DNA from: Balanoglossus misakiensis
Lineage: Eukaryota; Hemichordata
Assembly (NCBI GenBank): GCA_040954595.2
Contig: CM082588.2
Coordinates: forward strand, 6,758,001-6,822,000
Length of the DNA: 64,000 bases
Direction: 5' to 3'
The translations under genes and the position numbers were made by a program. The notes under the pieces were generated by a model. That model was not told where the DNA came from. It saw nothing but the letters and a program-made list of their open reading frames with translations, and made no database searches. Below, in pieces: positions 46,001 to 57,100 of the stretch (position 1 is the stretch's first letter; each line of letters starts with the position of its first letter).

Positions 46001-47686
46001 CACGAAACTAAAATTGGTGTAAATGTAATGAATCAGAGATATGTAGGCATTATTGTAGCTTACCTTGAATTGCTCACGTTGATAATTAACGAGAATGTCT
46101 CTGATGTCATCATCATCGTTATCATCATTAGCGAGTACCTCACTGTTTTCCTCCCAGTATTCTAGTTGTAACCATAACAACGCATATCTGACACCTGTCC
46201 TTAACACTCTAAGGGATGGCAATTCTGAGTGTGTTGCGCTGTGCCGTAGGTTGACAAGCCACTCAGGGATTCCAATCTTCAGAATTCAAACGGAAACCAG
46301 AATGATGGGTTAAGCAGGATATCACAGCAATCCAGGAAAATATGTTCATTTACTGGTTGCTACACATCAAGGCCACCCTGTATATGGTCTTGACAATGAA
46401 TATTACTAGGATGCTATTTTATAATGACCAAAAAAAAACACGATGAAAGCATCTGTGTGTTACTTGGATCTAAACTGTTGTTAGAGGGTGACAAACTGAC
46501 AGCTTACCTCATCTGCTACTGTGTGTACAGGTATCGCATACTGTTTGGTTTGTGATTTATCTGTGATCATGTTCACAAATCTGTAAAAAGAATTTCAACT
46601 GTTAGTGCCTACCAGCCTTAGAAAAAAGACACACTGCTGATTGGTCGTTACCATGGAACAAATGTTGCTAATTAATGCTAATTAATTTCCAACTATTAGC
46701 CTGGGGTACTGCTCCAGCCAATCAGTAGTGTGTCACGTAAGGTGATTGACTTGTAGGTAGATTGTCAAAAACGACGAGAGTAGACTGCGTTTCCACGCCC
46801 CGTGTGTGAATCTAAAACACACAGCAGTCTGGATACCAGGCTATGCAGTTACATGAGTGTACATTTTTTAGATGAATCCCAATTCTGACACACCAACCTG
46901 ATCAAAGCCATGCTGTAAATAGAACTCAGAGAAGCAAGGTCAGTTGTGTTCTGTTCATCTTGCATGACAGCGTTCACCAACGACGCTGTACAATCCACAG
47001 CAACTGGCATTTTGCTGACAAACCTGAAACATATAAATGGTGGGGGTGAGCATAATTGTACCCTTTCATAACCATGGTTCAGTCCAAAAGCATCGTTTTC
47101 TATGATTTAAAGGTTGGACCTCTAAAGAGGAAGCTGGGGTGAAAGGGTTCAGTCCTGTGAGCCATGTACCATGTCGTACACATAAATAATTTTCAGCTGC
47201 TTACAAAATGATTTTCATCATTTATCTGTACAGATTTTAGATCAGGACCCTTGTGCATTGTGTATCGCCATCATTATTCATGATTGAATTACATATCTCC
47301 ATACTGAAAGAATTCTCTATATCTCACGATCGGCGATGAATGCTATACAGAAACAGAGAGCAATTTTCAACATGCCCCCATTGGGGAGAGTTCGTCTCTC
47401 GGTCAAAAGAGTGTCTCGGAGTGTGAACAGTGTGCCTTGCTGGCTAAGCTAAGGATCTGCACCCGAAGAAAAACGCATCCCTCCCCTTCTAGCTCATTGC
47501 CTAAACGAATGAATTTCGCATCATGTACCTGCATCTCCACGCAGAAACCCTTTCGAGTGCTTTCTTCTTCAACTTGGCATCATCACTGTATAATGATCGG
47601 TAGAGATACTCCCACTCTTCCCTGTTGATCCAACCAACAGCACGAATTTCGCCAGAAGTCACGTTTCGGCCTGTGGAAGCGGCCAT
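42938..47686 (-). CDS. LAS1L: LAS1-like ribosome-biogenesis endoribonuclease, 11 coding exons
   Basis: LAS1 is the HEPN-family endoribonuclease that cuts the ITS2 spacer of pre-rRNA during 60S subunit maturation, in complex with the kinase NOL9/Grc3, in the nucleolus. The spliced product is 523 residues, shorter than human LAS1L (734), mainly because the long acidic middle is reduced. Residues 19-53 (WINREEWEYL to SAWRCR) match the conserved LAS1 start. The HEPN catalytic motif R-x4-H is RHSATH (130-135), after IPEWLVNL. GFLVPSVEQL (234-243) matches the middle region. DWSLYPLGMVPNQPLEDP (441-458) matches human LAS1L's W...PLG..PGQ..DP block. The C-terminus ends in GLF, similar to the human LQLF end. 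All splice phases agree. Donors of exons 1, 2 and 5 (GTACAT, GTTGGT, GTATTA) are weak. Minus-strand AATAAA occurs at 42428-42433 and 42348-42353. Confidence 0.95.
43280..43439. repeat. CA-rich repeat ending in a 28-bp-arm hairpin
   Basis: CA-rich sequence from about 43280 runs into a palindrome. Arms 43381-43408 and 43412-43439 match at all but one position around a GTG loop. It lies in LAS1L intron 10, and its near end is 5 bases from the exon 10 donor. Confidence 0.9.
43451..43568 (-). CDS. LAS1L: LAS1L exon 10 (residues 438-476)
   Basis: VDWSLYPLGMVPNQPLEDPQ matches a conserved C-terminal block. The donor GTAAGC (43445-43450) lies directly beside a long hairpin. Confidence 0.92.
43981..44216 (-). 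CDS. LAS1L: LAS1L exon 9 (residues 359-437, acidic region)
   Basis: KPQISDTTRQRIKELASTYL is followed by an acidic stretch (SSDKDEDDEQ), the counterpart of the much longer acidic region of human LAS1L. It ends in phase 1 at GTAAGA. Confidence 0.9.
44380..44488 (-). CDS. LAS1L: LAS1L exon 8 (residues 323-358)
   Basis: NVNWKSIFDMCIENPGRG aligns with the human LDWPRMVESCLGSPC segment. It ends in phase 2 at GTAAAT. Confidence 0.9.
44642..44773. repeat. Family B hairpin, right arm only
   Basis: Starts GGGATGGAAGCTGTGTGTGG and ends at CTTTGTCCCTTTAA; it lies in LAS1L intron 7. Confidence 0.87.
44938..45150 (-). CDS. LAS1L: LAS1L exon 7 (residues 252-322)
   Basis: IPKSFFNLWSPVLKLFQQLD aligns with the human FSQFWQPLLRGLHS block, followed by LILDLLTELC and LAGWVLSIL helices. 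It ends in phase 1 at GTAGGT. Confidence 0.92.
45457..45542 (-). CDS. LAS1L: LAS1L exon 6 (residues 223-251)
   Basis: GFLVPSVEQLQSLKI resembles human LAS1L GFLLPTFEQLAALQI. It ends in phase 1 at GTAAGT. Confidence 0.93.
45755..45852 (-). CDS. LAS1L: LAS1L exon 5 (residues 191-222)
   Basis: VMEAQKTGLQNIDRKSAKTA is a basic, helical segment with no named motif. The phase matches its neighbours. The donor is GTATTA. Confidence 0.88.
46064..46276 (-). CDS. LAS1L: LAS1L exon 4 (residues 120-190, HEPN active site)
   Basis: IPEWLVNLRHSATHSELPSL contains the R-x4-H nuclease motif. An Asp-rich stretch (NDDNDDDD) and a helical tail follow. The acceptor is AAG. Confidence 0.95.
46508..46580 (-). CDS. 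LAS1L: LAS1L exon 3 (residues 95-119)
   Basis: RFVNMITDKSQ followed by AIPVHTVADE matches human RFVNLISE...VPLKCLAQE. It ends in phase 0 at GTAAGC. Confidence 0.94.
46697..46843. repeat. Inverted-repeat element with TAGCCTGG ends
   Basis: TAGCCTGGGGTACTGC at the left and GTCTGGATACCAGGCTA at the right, in LAS1L intron 2. It shares TCTAAAACACACAG with 34041-34123. Confidence 0.75.
46898..47023 (-). CDS. LAS1L: LAS1L exon 2 (residues 53-94)
   Basis: VSKMPVAVDCTASLVNAVMQ and LSSIYSMALIR match the HEPN fold helices (LRLLYGMALVR in human). The donor is GTTGGT. Confidence 0.93.
47529..47686 (-). CDS. LAS1L: LAS1L exon 1 (residues 1-52)
   Basis: It begins MAASTGRNVTSGEIRAVGW and contains DDAKLKKKALERVSAWRCR, matching the LAS1 N-terminal helix. 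The donor is GTACAT, phase 2. Confidence 0.94.
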
Positions 47687-47720
47687 CTTGTGTGACCTCT
47701 GACCCGTAAGAATCAGTTTC
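47687..47720 (-). promoter_or_regulatory. LAS1L: LAS1L start-site region with YY1-like motif
   Basis: The start codon itself lies in CACAAGATGGCCGC, one base from the YY1 consensus AAGATGGCGGC, over about 47679-47690. This arrangement is common in TATA-less housekeeping genes. Confidence 0.4.
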
Positions 47721-50512
47721 GACGAATCAGATTGCAGTATAGACTACATGCTCTTTTTACATGTAACGGGACATTTTTCCGTCCCCGGTTCTGGTATTTT
47801 GTCCTTTTGACATTGAATGTTTATGCGAAGCCTTTGTTTTCCATTGAATTATTTATCAAGGTAATATTTTTATGCGGTGCGAAGTCTTTGTTTTCAAATA
47901 AGATGATCAAGTTAATCAATATGCTTAATAACAATGGCGCGCTTTAACTTTGAAGTTTAAACAATTTGGGCGAACTATCCTATCCATGACGTGTACTGGA
48001 GCACAGCATTTACATTGACCTGTCGGTTTTAGGTCTATCTATATTGTGTTGACGTGTGTATCCCCTTGAGATAGTAACAGTCACCCCAAAGCGTGTTTCT
48101 CTGGGCGTTCGACTTCGGGAAAACAGACTGTTTCGTTTGGAGGTTTCTCACACCGTTAGGCCTACACACCGTATTTTCAAATATACTAACCTAAGAGAAA
48201 ATTCAACGGTAAAATATTTTAGGAAACAAGTTTATCTCTGGTCAAACATACCATAAAACTTTTACATGTAGTATCTCATAGCTTCGGGGTAGAATATTTG
48301 AATAGTCCGAAGTGAAAAACAATGGACATAGACCAAGTCGTTGTGGGAGGGCGCTTCTCAACGTTGCCAGATTTGTTCGTCTCGCAGCATCACATGGGCT
48401 CAAATATATGGACGCGTCTTGGGGCCAATTTCTAAAAAAATATAACAAGTAAAAATCTAGTTATTATATCTTTTAATTATCGTAATAACATTTTCTTTAA
48501 CATTCTCGTTATTGCGTCTTTTAATGCCCCATGAACTGCAACTTTGAGGAAATTATCATGAAATTTATTTTCAAACTGCACTAATATTAGTCCATACATA
48601 TGTAATCACTGAAGTATATAGAAGTATAATAAACCTCATACATATCAAATTGGCGTATGTCCCTAACTGACCAGTTCCTGTAGCCTTCTCCGAGAGAGAG
48701 AGAGAGAGAGGGAGGGAGAACGTTTCATCATGAAAAATCAGGAATAACCTACTGTTTTCGAGATAGTTCATATCGCCATCTTGCGGTCGTTCGTTTTTAT
48801 GCGTCACCCCTGTCGACGTCGGCAGTTTTGGCCAATTGGTGGCGTACTTGGTTTTATACTGGAGTTCTCTGTATGCTTTTGCAGGTGTGTTTGCTCAGTG
48901 AGTTTGCGCTTTGAACAATGCTGATATTCACCTCGTGTTGTTGCTAAGCAGCAAAGAAGTAGGTGAATAAATGTGACTCAATACGATTCAAACATTTTTA
49001 TCAAAATTTATAAACACGGGAATATTCGGCGGGCCAACTGAGGGTCGGTGCGCGTGTCGCTGACACAAACAAGCGCAACTTCTGGCTGTGTGCGATATAC
49101 ATTGCTCTTTTTAGGGGGTTTGTGGGGTCGGGTAGGACAGGGTGTTTTTTTTTGCTGAATTTGGCCTGGTTGGGCGTGTAGGTTACAGTGCATTGACCTT
49201 GAATCGCAGCGCAAACACATTCCACCTGAGTCTGAAAAATGACACAGTTACAAAGAGGTAGGTTCTCCGTGACGTGTAAGGGGCCGCACCGTACCGACAT
49301 CCGCAAATAAGAATGAAAGCGGTAACCAACCGCGTCTCGTGGTTTACACTAAAACAGCAATCTTTTGAAGAAGCCCGGAAAAAGAAAGATGTGTGACGGA
49401 CGTCAATTACTAATCAAAATTGGGTGGTGTCTCCTTGAAACCAGCTAATAAGCATGGAGGGGCACGTACCGCACTATAGACTTTGTTTATGTATTGGTGT
49501 TGAGCTGTTTGCTCACTGTTGAAACGTGTCGATAGGATAGGTGGTCCTAAGTCGATGGGTAAACAGTTGGTCTGGACTGATAGTCTCGAGTTCTCGACCT
49601 GTGCAGGACCACGCACCACCCCTTATCACTGTTGGTTAGCAGTGCATAGCCCATCACTATCATAATGTGTGTTTTACCTATCTATATGTCTGTCTGTTTG
49701 TCTGATTAGTTGTTTGTTTGTCTGTCTTTATATAAATAAAATAGAAAACTTTTGATTATCAATACTGCAAAAACACCTGAGTATATTATGTGCATATGAA
49801 TAAACAATATATGTACTACAACGAGGGTGAGAGAGAGTCTGGGAGACAGACAGACAGACAGACAGACAACACGACAGACAGACAGAGACAGAGAGAGATA
49901 GGGAGGGGAGGGGGCGGGAGAGCGCATTTGACAGACAAAAGTGTTGTTCAGGCCTAGAAGGTCTGCAACCTATGCTTTACCAATCCGGCGCGAAGATATC
50001 GATATGATAAATTGGTCGTGTCTTTTAATTGGAAACCATTCATCGTGTCATTTAATGTCATAATGGTAATTTTATACAACAATAAGTGGATTAACCAAAT
50101 GAAGGTATTATTGATTCAAAACAGAATATATCTCGCAATATATCTTAACAAAAAGAGGTCATAGTGTCTGTCACAACGTCACGGTCACCAAAACGATAAT
50201 GTCAGCTTTCCGCATTGATTTGAAATATCATACATATTTTAATTGTCTCCCCAGTTTGGCTCGCCCGGTTTTGGGGTGATATCACCCTCTCTGACGTCCC
50301 CCCCTTACTGGTGTCTATCCACCCTCTCCTCAAACCCCCTTCTTTTCGCTCTACCATTTCCTTTGTGTTTGGCACACCCCTCTGGAAATTCTGCTTGTTC
50401 ACTGTCACTGTCTGAGTTTTGATATTGCACTGGCGTGTAATCCAGCGTTATATGAAAAAAGCAACTAAACTGCTTCACTCTGCCGATTCGGTGATTCGAA
50501 CTTTCATTTTTT

Positions 50513-50863
50513 TTAAAGGGAGAAAGGCTCTCTCTCGCAGTCCTTTTTCCATTAATTATGTTTGATACAAGACACCGTTTATATTATTCTACATGTGGAT
50601 ATATAGTGAATCAATGTTCAACCACACACCTTCCATCTCATTTGAAGACACGAGAGTGAAAAGCTCGCCAAAGTGAATAATCAGTCTCTACCATTTATTC
50701 ATTTTGGCCGAGTTTTTACTCTCATATCCTACAAACGGGGTGGAAGTTGTGTGTGGTTGAACGTTGATTCACTATATATCCACATGAAGAATAACATAAC
50801 CAGTGTCTTGTATCAAATATAATTAATGGAAAAGGGGCAGCCAGAGAGACGTTGTCCCTTTAA
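50513..50863. repeat. Family B hairpin element, full length
   Basis: 351 bp from TTAAAGGGAGAAAGGCTCTC to GTTGTCCCTTTAA, TTAA at both ends. Confidence 0.93.
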
Positions 50864-52893
50864 CGTGTAGATCTTCACTGTTTAATTTTTCCCGCCTTGT
50901 AAAGCGTGTACGCAACACAGGCGCTAACCGAACACGGGAACTTCATTAAAAAACGAAGTTTAGCGTCTCTAGATGAAAAAGTCTGCCAACAAAGCAATTT
51001 CGCCCCCAGAAGTATACAGTAACAAACACAGCCTACGTCAGCGCAACACTTTTCTTTGCACGTGCTGCCTGTCATAATAAGCTCGCTCTGCGCTAGATGT
51101 TATTACAAATGGTGAACGTATTGATCGCTTCCGACAATTTTTCATCAATCGTTATTTTCTTATCGTTTTGAGGCCTTCTATGCCGTGAATAGCCGTGGCC
51201 GGGACACGCCTTTCAAATTGAAATCATCGCTATTGAAAGCGAGAAACGCATAGAAGAAGGGGGAAACAGTGTCGAATAATGCGCATATGAAAGAGTCGTT
51301 TTAATTCGCCTGTTCAATACGCGGACGCGCAATCCAGATACGCTGGCAATTATCTTTCAATTTAAACACACCGATCGAAGTTAGCCAGGCCGGTATATGG
51401 CACTAATTGGCTGCCAGAGTGTATACCTTACATAAGACATCCACTCCCCATTAAATTATACCTTTGCTTCACGGTGTACTTTACAGATCACGGCCGCTGC
51501 GCTCTGAAAATGCGTGAAAAATGAGAAAATCGCCTATTTTGCTAGTTTTGCGTGTCGTATAACAAGATTTTCTCGGCGGATTGGCTTTTGCCGTCCTCCT
51601 CAATTATGGTCTGTGAACGTTAGTCGCATTGATCACAAACCGATCGGGAGAATCGACGAAAATGGGGTCATCTTTTCGGAGAAGCATTTACACTAGAGGG
51701 ATTGTGTGACGCGACTTTGAATGTAAGCTGACATGAAACCGTGTCCCCGGCTGACCCTGTGGAAATCTAGTCTTTGCAAATGCTGGGGTGTATTCTCAGA
51801 CTAGATTGCGCGCTAAAATGTTCGCTGCAAATCGAATTTCTGCGATAGAAAATTCAATTTGCTGCCTGGGCCAACGCTAAAAGCTCTCAACGTATAAGCC
51901 GATTCTTTGATCGCGCAACTTGAGACAACTGAACCTGGAACTGGAGTTTCGGCGTCCTTTCAAGTTGTCTATACCGAATGCTAAGGGACTGAAAGCACCC
52001 CTTTATTCGCAGCTATCGACAGACCCCAACTATATAGCATTTCATAGCAAACCATTACAACAATCCATTCAATACACCTTGAAAGAACCCAATCCCCGTC
52101 ACCAGTCATTCGATCGAAATATGGAAGAAAAATTGCTCGGGAGATCAAAAACAGAAGACGAGCTTGCCTTAGTGTTCGAAATGACAAGCAAAGATCACTT
52201 TGAAAGCTAAAATCGTGGAACAACACGTTCCAGCGTCGCCTCTGTTCGGATTAGCGTAGCAATTCTCTTGTGCACGTAATGTGTGTAATTCAGCACGCGT
52301 ACGGTACTGGAGAAAATTGTTGAGAGCGATAAGTAATATATTTCGATTAGACATACAATATCAAACCCACACTGAATCTCGGGGGAGAAAATTACAGCGT
52401 GTGAACACGTATAATGATGCTTCTGGCGTTAATGTTACACACGACTCGCCAAGACCTGGTTTGCTTACAAATTCTCTCTCTAATGACAATCTGGGCGGGT
52501 AGTGTCGTCTGTCTCAATATTACTCGTTGTTTTTTCACTTTATCTCTGTCATTACCTGTCGAGGGGTTGGTGACAATCATTTTTTGTGACTCAGAATTTG
52601 CTGTGTTTTAATTGTACTGTGTCTGTATGTCGTGAAATGGGTTAGTTAAGTGCACTGTCGACTGTAAACGGTAAGTCATCAGTATCACAATTCAAATATT
52701 ATCTAAAGGCGCCAATTTTTGTTGACCACGAGCAGAGATATGAACAGAATATCAACAAAATTGTCGTCAGCGCACGTGACGTGTCCTGTGTCCACAGTAG
52801 AGTGAAAGAACCCTCGTGAGTTTCGGATGAGACTTGATTATATGTGTCTCATTCCAACTTGAAGGGAAAATATTAGCGGAACTGCAGTATTAT

Positions 52894-53247
52894 TTAAAGG
52901 GACGAAGTCTCTCTCTCTCATTGCCCTTTTCCATTAATTATTTTGATACAAGACACCTTTTATGTTATTCTACATGTGGATATATAGTAAATCAACTTTC
53001 GACCATACACAACTTCCACCCCACTTGTAGACACGAGAGAGAAAAACTCGCCAAAATGAATAATCGGTCTCTACTATTCATTCATTTGGGCGAGTTTTTA
53101 GTCTCATATCCTACAAACGGGATGGAAGTTGTTTGTGGTTGAACATTCATTCACAACGTATCCACATGTAGAATAACATAAATAGTGTCTTGTATCAAAC
53201 ATAATTAATAGAAAAAGGGCAATGAGAGGGAGACTTTGTCCCTTTAA
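52894..53247. repeat. Family B hairpin element, full length
   Basis: 354 bp from TTAAAGGGACGAAGTCTCTC to GACTTTGTCCCTTTAA, TTAA at both ends. Confidence 0.93.
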
Positions 53248-53904
53248 AGATTCGCCATTTTCCTCTCATATCTCGTGTCTTTATCGTTCACAGTTGTTCG
53301 GTAAAACCCAGGTACATTATCAGCGAGGATAGACAAGTCTCCCAGGAGTCGCATCACGTACAGACGCTATTTCCGCGGAGTCTATGCGTGTAATTAGATG
53401 ACTTAATTTAGGCTCGATGTGATCAGGGAGAAAAAAAACGGCACTTGTCCGGAATCTCCCCTGTCGTCAGAATGTTTACTCCGCGGTGTAAATTTGCCTT
53501 TCCACCACTGAGGCGACGGGCATCTACGCTTTCATCAAAAAGTAAAGTAGCGCGCGCGTGAAAGGAAAAATGCCCTGTTGAATTTAATAACATTAATTTC
53601 TGATATCGCTTGGAATTGTTGCTGGCAAACTTTGTGTGACAGACAAACTGAAGTATCTCGGGGGGAAATACGGAGAACACAGCATGGGACTCCATATTGA
53701 AATATCAACGTCTGCATTAGTCTTACGGCAGATGGCAAATGGAAGTCATAGGCACCCATAGAAATTGGATTAGCGACCAGAGCTGTCTCAAAATTCGATT
53801 GTGGATGTTGTCATGGAAACCAACAATCATGGGGAAAGTGCCCGACTCAAAATGTCTACATGTATTATGATCTGACTGTGCGTGTTTGTGTATATGTGCG
53901 ATGC

Positions 53905-54132
53905 ATGTATGTATGTACGTATGTATGTACGTATGTATGTATGTATGTATGTATGTATGTATGTATGTATGTATGTATGTATGTATGTATGTATGTATGT
54001 ATGTATGTATGTATGTATGTATGTATGTATGTATGTATGTATGTATGTATGTATGTATGTATGTATGTATGTATGTATGTATGTATGTATGTATGTATGT
54101 ATGTATGTATGTATGTATGTATGTATGTATGT
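53905..54132. repeat. ATGT tetranucleotide microsatellite
   Basis: About 57 units. Only the first few are interrupted (two ACGT variants near 53917 and 53929); the rest is uniform. The long ORFs crossing it on both strands are artefacts of the repeat. Confidence 0.97.
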
Positions 54133-57100
54133 GACGCTTTGTAACTATATAGTTCGTCTACATCTACATGTAGTTTATGTTTGCCTCTGTTTTTGTCCAG
54201 CAAGGGCCGGAAACACTTTTATGAATCAATGCATTTACATGTGCATCGAATACAGTATAGATTACACTAGAAGGGCGCCTTGTTATGGTATTGTGTTCAC
54301 TATGATGCGTATGTCCTCTGCAGAAAAATCAATACTCGATGAAGCAATATAAATTACCTTCAATAAAAGTAAACGAAGTGATGGATCATGGAAGGCGGTG
54401 AAACTGGGAGTCCCTTTGTCCGTCTCGTTATTGCGATTCTGCGCAAATGCCTGCTAACAAGTGTTGCTTTCTATAGACATATTAGCACGAACAAGATGTC
54501 AATAGAAATGGAGTCAGCCCTTGGTGATCCATCACGGTGTTGAAATAAGCTATATGCTGCGTTGAGAGTCTGATGTCTGCGCGTGCGTACGGTATTACTA
54601 AATTCTGTGTCTATATTTCAACATTTTCTTTTAAATTCCCCACTTCTAGTCAGACGCAAAGTGAGCCATCTCGTACCTTAGGCCCAAACTACCTTTGACT
54701 GCACATTTTCAACACAATCTGTCAGCCTCAATTCTCCGTGTGTTTCTGCTTGACAGACACTCGACCAGAGAAAAGTGTGGTGACGGGAATCTAGAAGGGA
54801 CAAGATCCTTCCCACAATGCAGGTCCTTCTTCATCATTGAAATGATCGAAGTGTTAAAACAGTTTTTACGTCAACCGCGTGTATGTCCATCATTATCAAT
54901 TTACTTTCTATACATTTACAAGTGTGCAAAGGTATTTTTTTAAACGACGAAGATAGTTTAATTAATTGATGTGTGAGTAATACGATGGAAATTTTGGTTG
55001 TGTGATAATTCCTTCGCATCCGAGATTCGTAAATACAAAACTCAAATATTCACTCAAGGCAATCGATGATGAAAAACACGATGTTTTGCGTTTAAGCTTG
55101 TTTCTGGGGAAAAATCAATGGATGGACTTCCGAAACAGCTAACATAACACGACAGAGCGACCTGCGAACAGAGAGATTTGGTCTTTCCAGAATCATACAA
55201 TTGAACGGGTTTCTGTTGGTATTCGAAAATGGCCGCCAATCACAAATATCGCACAAATTAAATTATTCTATCATCGTCTGCAATTGATACACAGGGATTG
55301 AAAAACGTTCTTAGCAAACAGTTTAAATGCACGCACTTAATTAGAGTGAAGATTTTTCTCATTTCTTCCCCCTTCAAAGCGATGAGTTCTGCTCAGTCGA
55401 CGTTCTGGTCGTGTGGTAAATAAATGTTTGCACACGACAGGCTGTGGAATCAGCCGCCATTAAGCATACACGCCATATTGAAATTTGACTTGGAGCATGG
55501 TTGGAGAAACTTTAGAAGCCAGCAGCGGCTACGTTTACAATAAGTCTTCAAATCGATATAATGATTCTGTTAAAATGGTTCCGCGATACCGATTTTAACG
55601 ATTATTTTAGGTGAAGCGGTCTTTGCAAAATTGATCAAGAAAGTCGCGTTTTTAAGAGAATTTTTCTATAATGTTATTATCATTATCATGGCTCGAAAGT
55701 GATAGTAATCTGAAGAGAATGTTAACATGCAATTTAACTTTCCTCTGACTCCTCATATATAAGTACATGTACTCAGTTTATTTATTTGTTTGTTTCTATA
55801 GAAATAGATGCATGAGTCTCTGGACGAGACAGACAGACAGTGGCTCAAAGGGCAATATCACAGGGAACTTAAACTAATACAGAGCACATACCCTGATTGC
55901 GGATACGAAGAAAGTTCTTATATATTGAACCGTGGAGTACCCCTCGCCCTTTCACTTATCGTGAAGAGTTACACACACGCCCTTTCCCCATCACGTGACC
56001 CCATCTGACCGATAAAAACGCGTAGCATGACCCCGTATCACACTTAATGTTTTGGACCAATGAGGTATACAATTATTATATTATGCATGCTCGATTTTCA
56101 TCAATTCCGTTTATTTTATTTGTTGTAAGTCGTTTATCCACAATAAAATTTCTTGCTGAATAATCATCCACAATTCAATTGAAACGGAAATCCCCGCAAT
56201 GAAAATAGAGAGAATGTCACTGAGGAAGCAGGAGTCTGATTTTGGGAAATTTCACTCGAAGTACTTACTATAACAATCGCATTTTCTCTCTCTTATATTT
56301 CCACTGCATTGTCATTTACGCATGTGCAGTGGTCCATTACGCATGTGCATTGGTCTATTTTGCGCAGTTCCTACTTACGTGCTTGACTCAGGAAGATTCT
56401 TGGCCGCCAGGAGAAAAGAAAACGCACAATCCAATCTGTAGTACAAACTCCCCCGAAGCGGTGCAGTCTGTTGCCAGGTTTTGTGATTTTAGCGTCTCAG
56501 CTGAGTCGCGGGACCGGGGCAAACTATGCCGTTTCTTTTGAGAGTGGATTTGCGGGGCGAATGAAAAGGCCGAGACTTTGACAGCTCTTGTAGAGAGCGG
56601 TGATGCCTGCAAGTGTCGTGTTAACCCGAATATCTGACCAGGTCGTTTACCGCCCAGTTGGAATGGTGGTGGCAGAAGTGGGACGTTCGCTCGCCGTTTT
56701 CACTTTTCCCCCCTTTTTCGGCTTCGGAACCATTTTGCGGGTTTATCCGAACTCACTGGCGAAGCGACGACATTATCTGCCGTGAACCAGGATAGACACA
56801 AACCCCCTAACTTTACATGTTACACAGTTTAAGTAAATACTACAGAGGGCATTTATTTTCATTGAAGCAGCTATTTGGTCATTTGATCGAATGCATTTGG
56901 CGAAGAAAGGAGGAATTTGTCGCAGTAGGCTGTTAGAACAATATCGTGTAATGATTCGTAGCCATGCGAAACAACTAGCCCTTTGTCCACACGCAGACAT
57001 CGACACTGAAGGCTACTCCAAAAGGCCCTCTAAGTTACCGTGCATATGCGACTCCGCTGTAAGTTTTAATGCGATAGTCGAACAAAAACACCTCATTCGC

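Noticed and set aside
47149-47221. Possible C/D box snoRNA in LAS1L intron 1 (ATGATGA and CTGA boxes)
   Set aside because: No terminal stem pairs across the boxes, and both boxes are short enough to occur by chance.
53860-54352. Frames of 82-156 codons of repeating MYVC or HTYI on both strands
   Set aside because: They arise only because the ATGT repeat has no stop codon in any frame.
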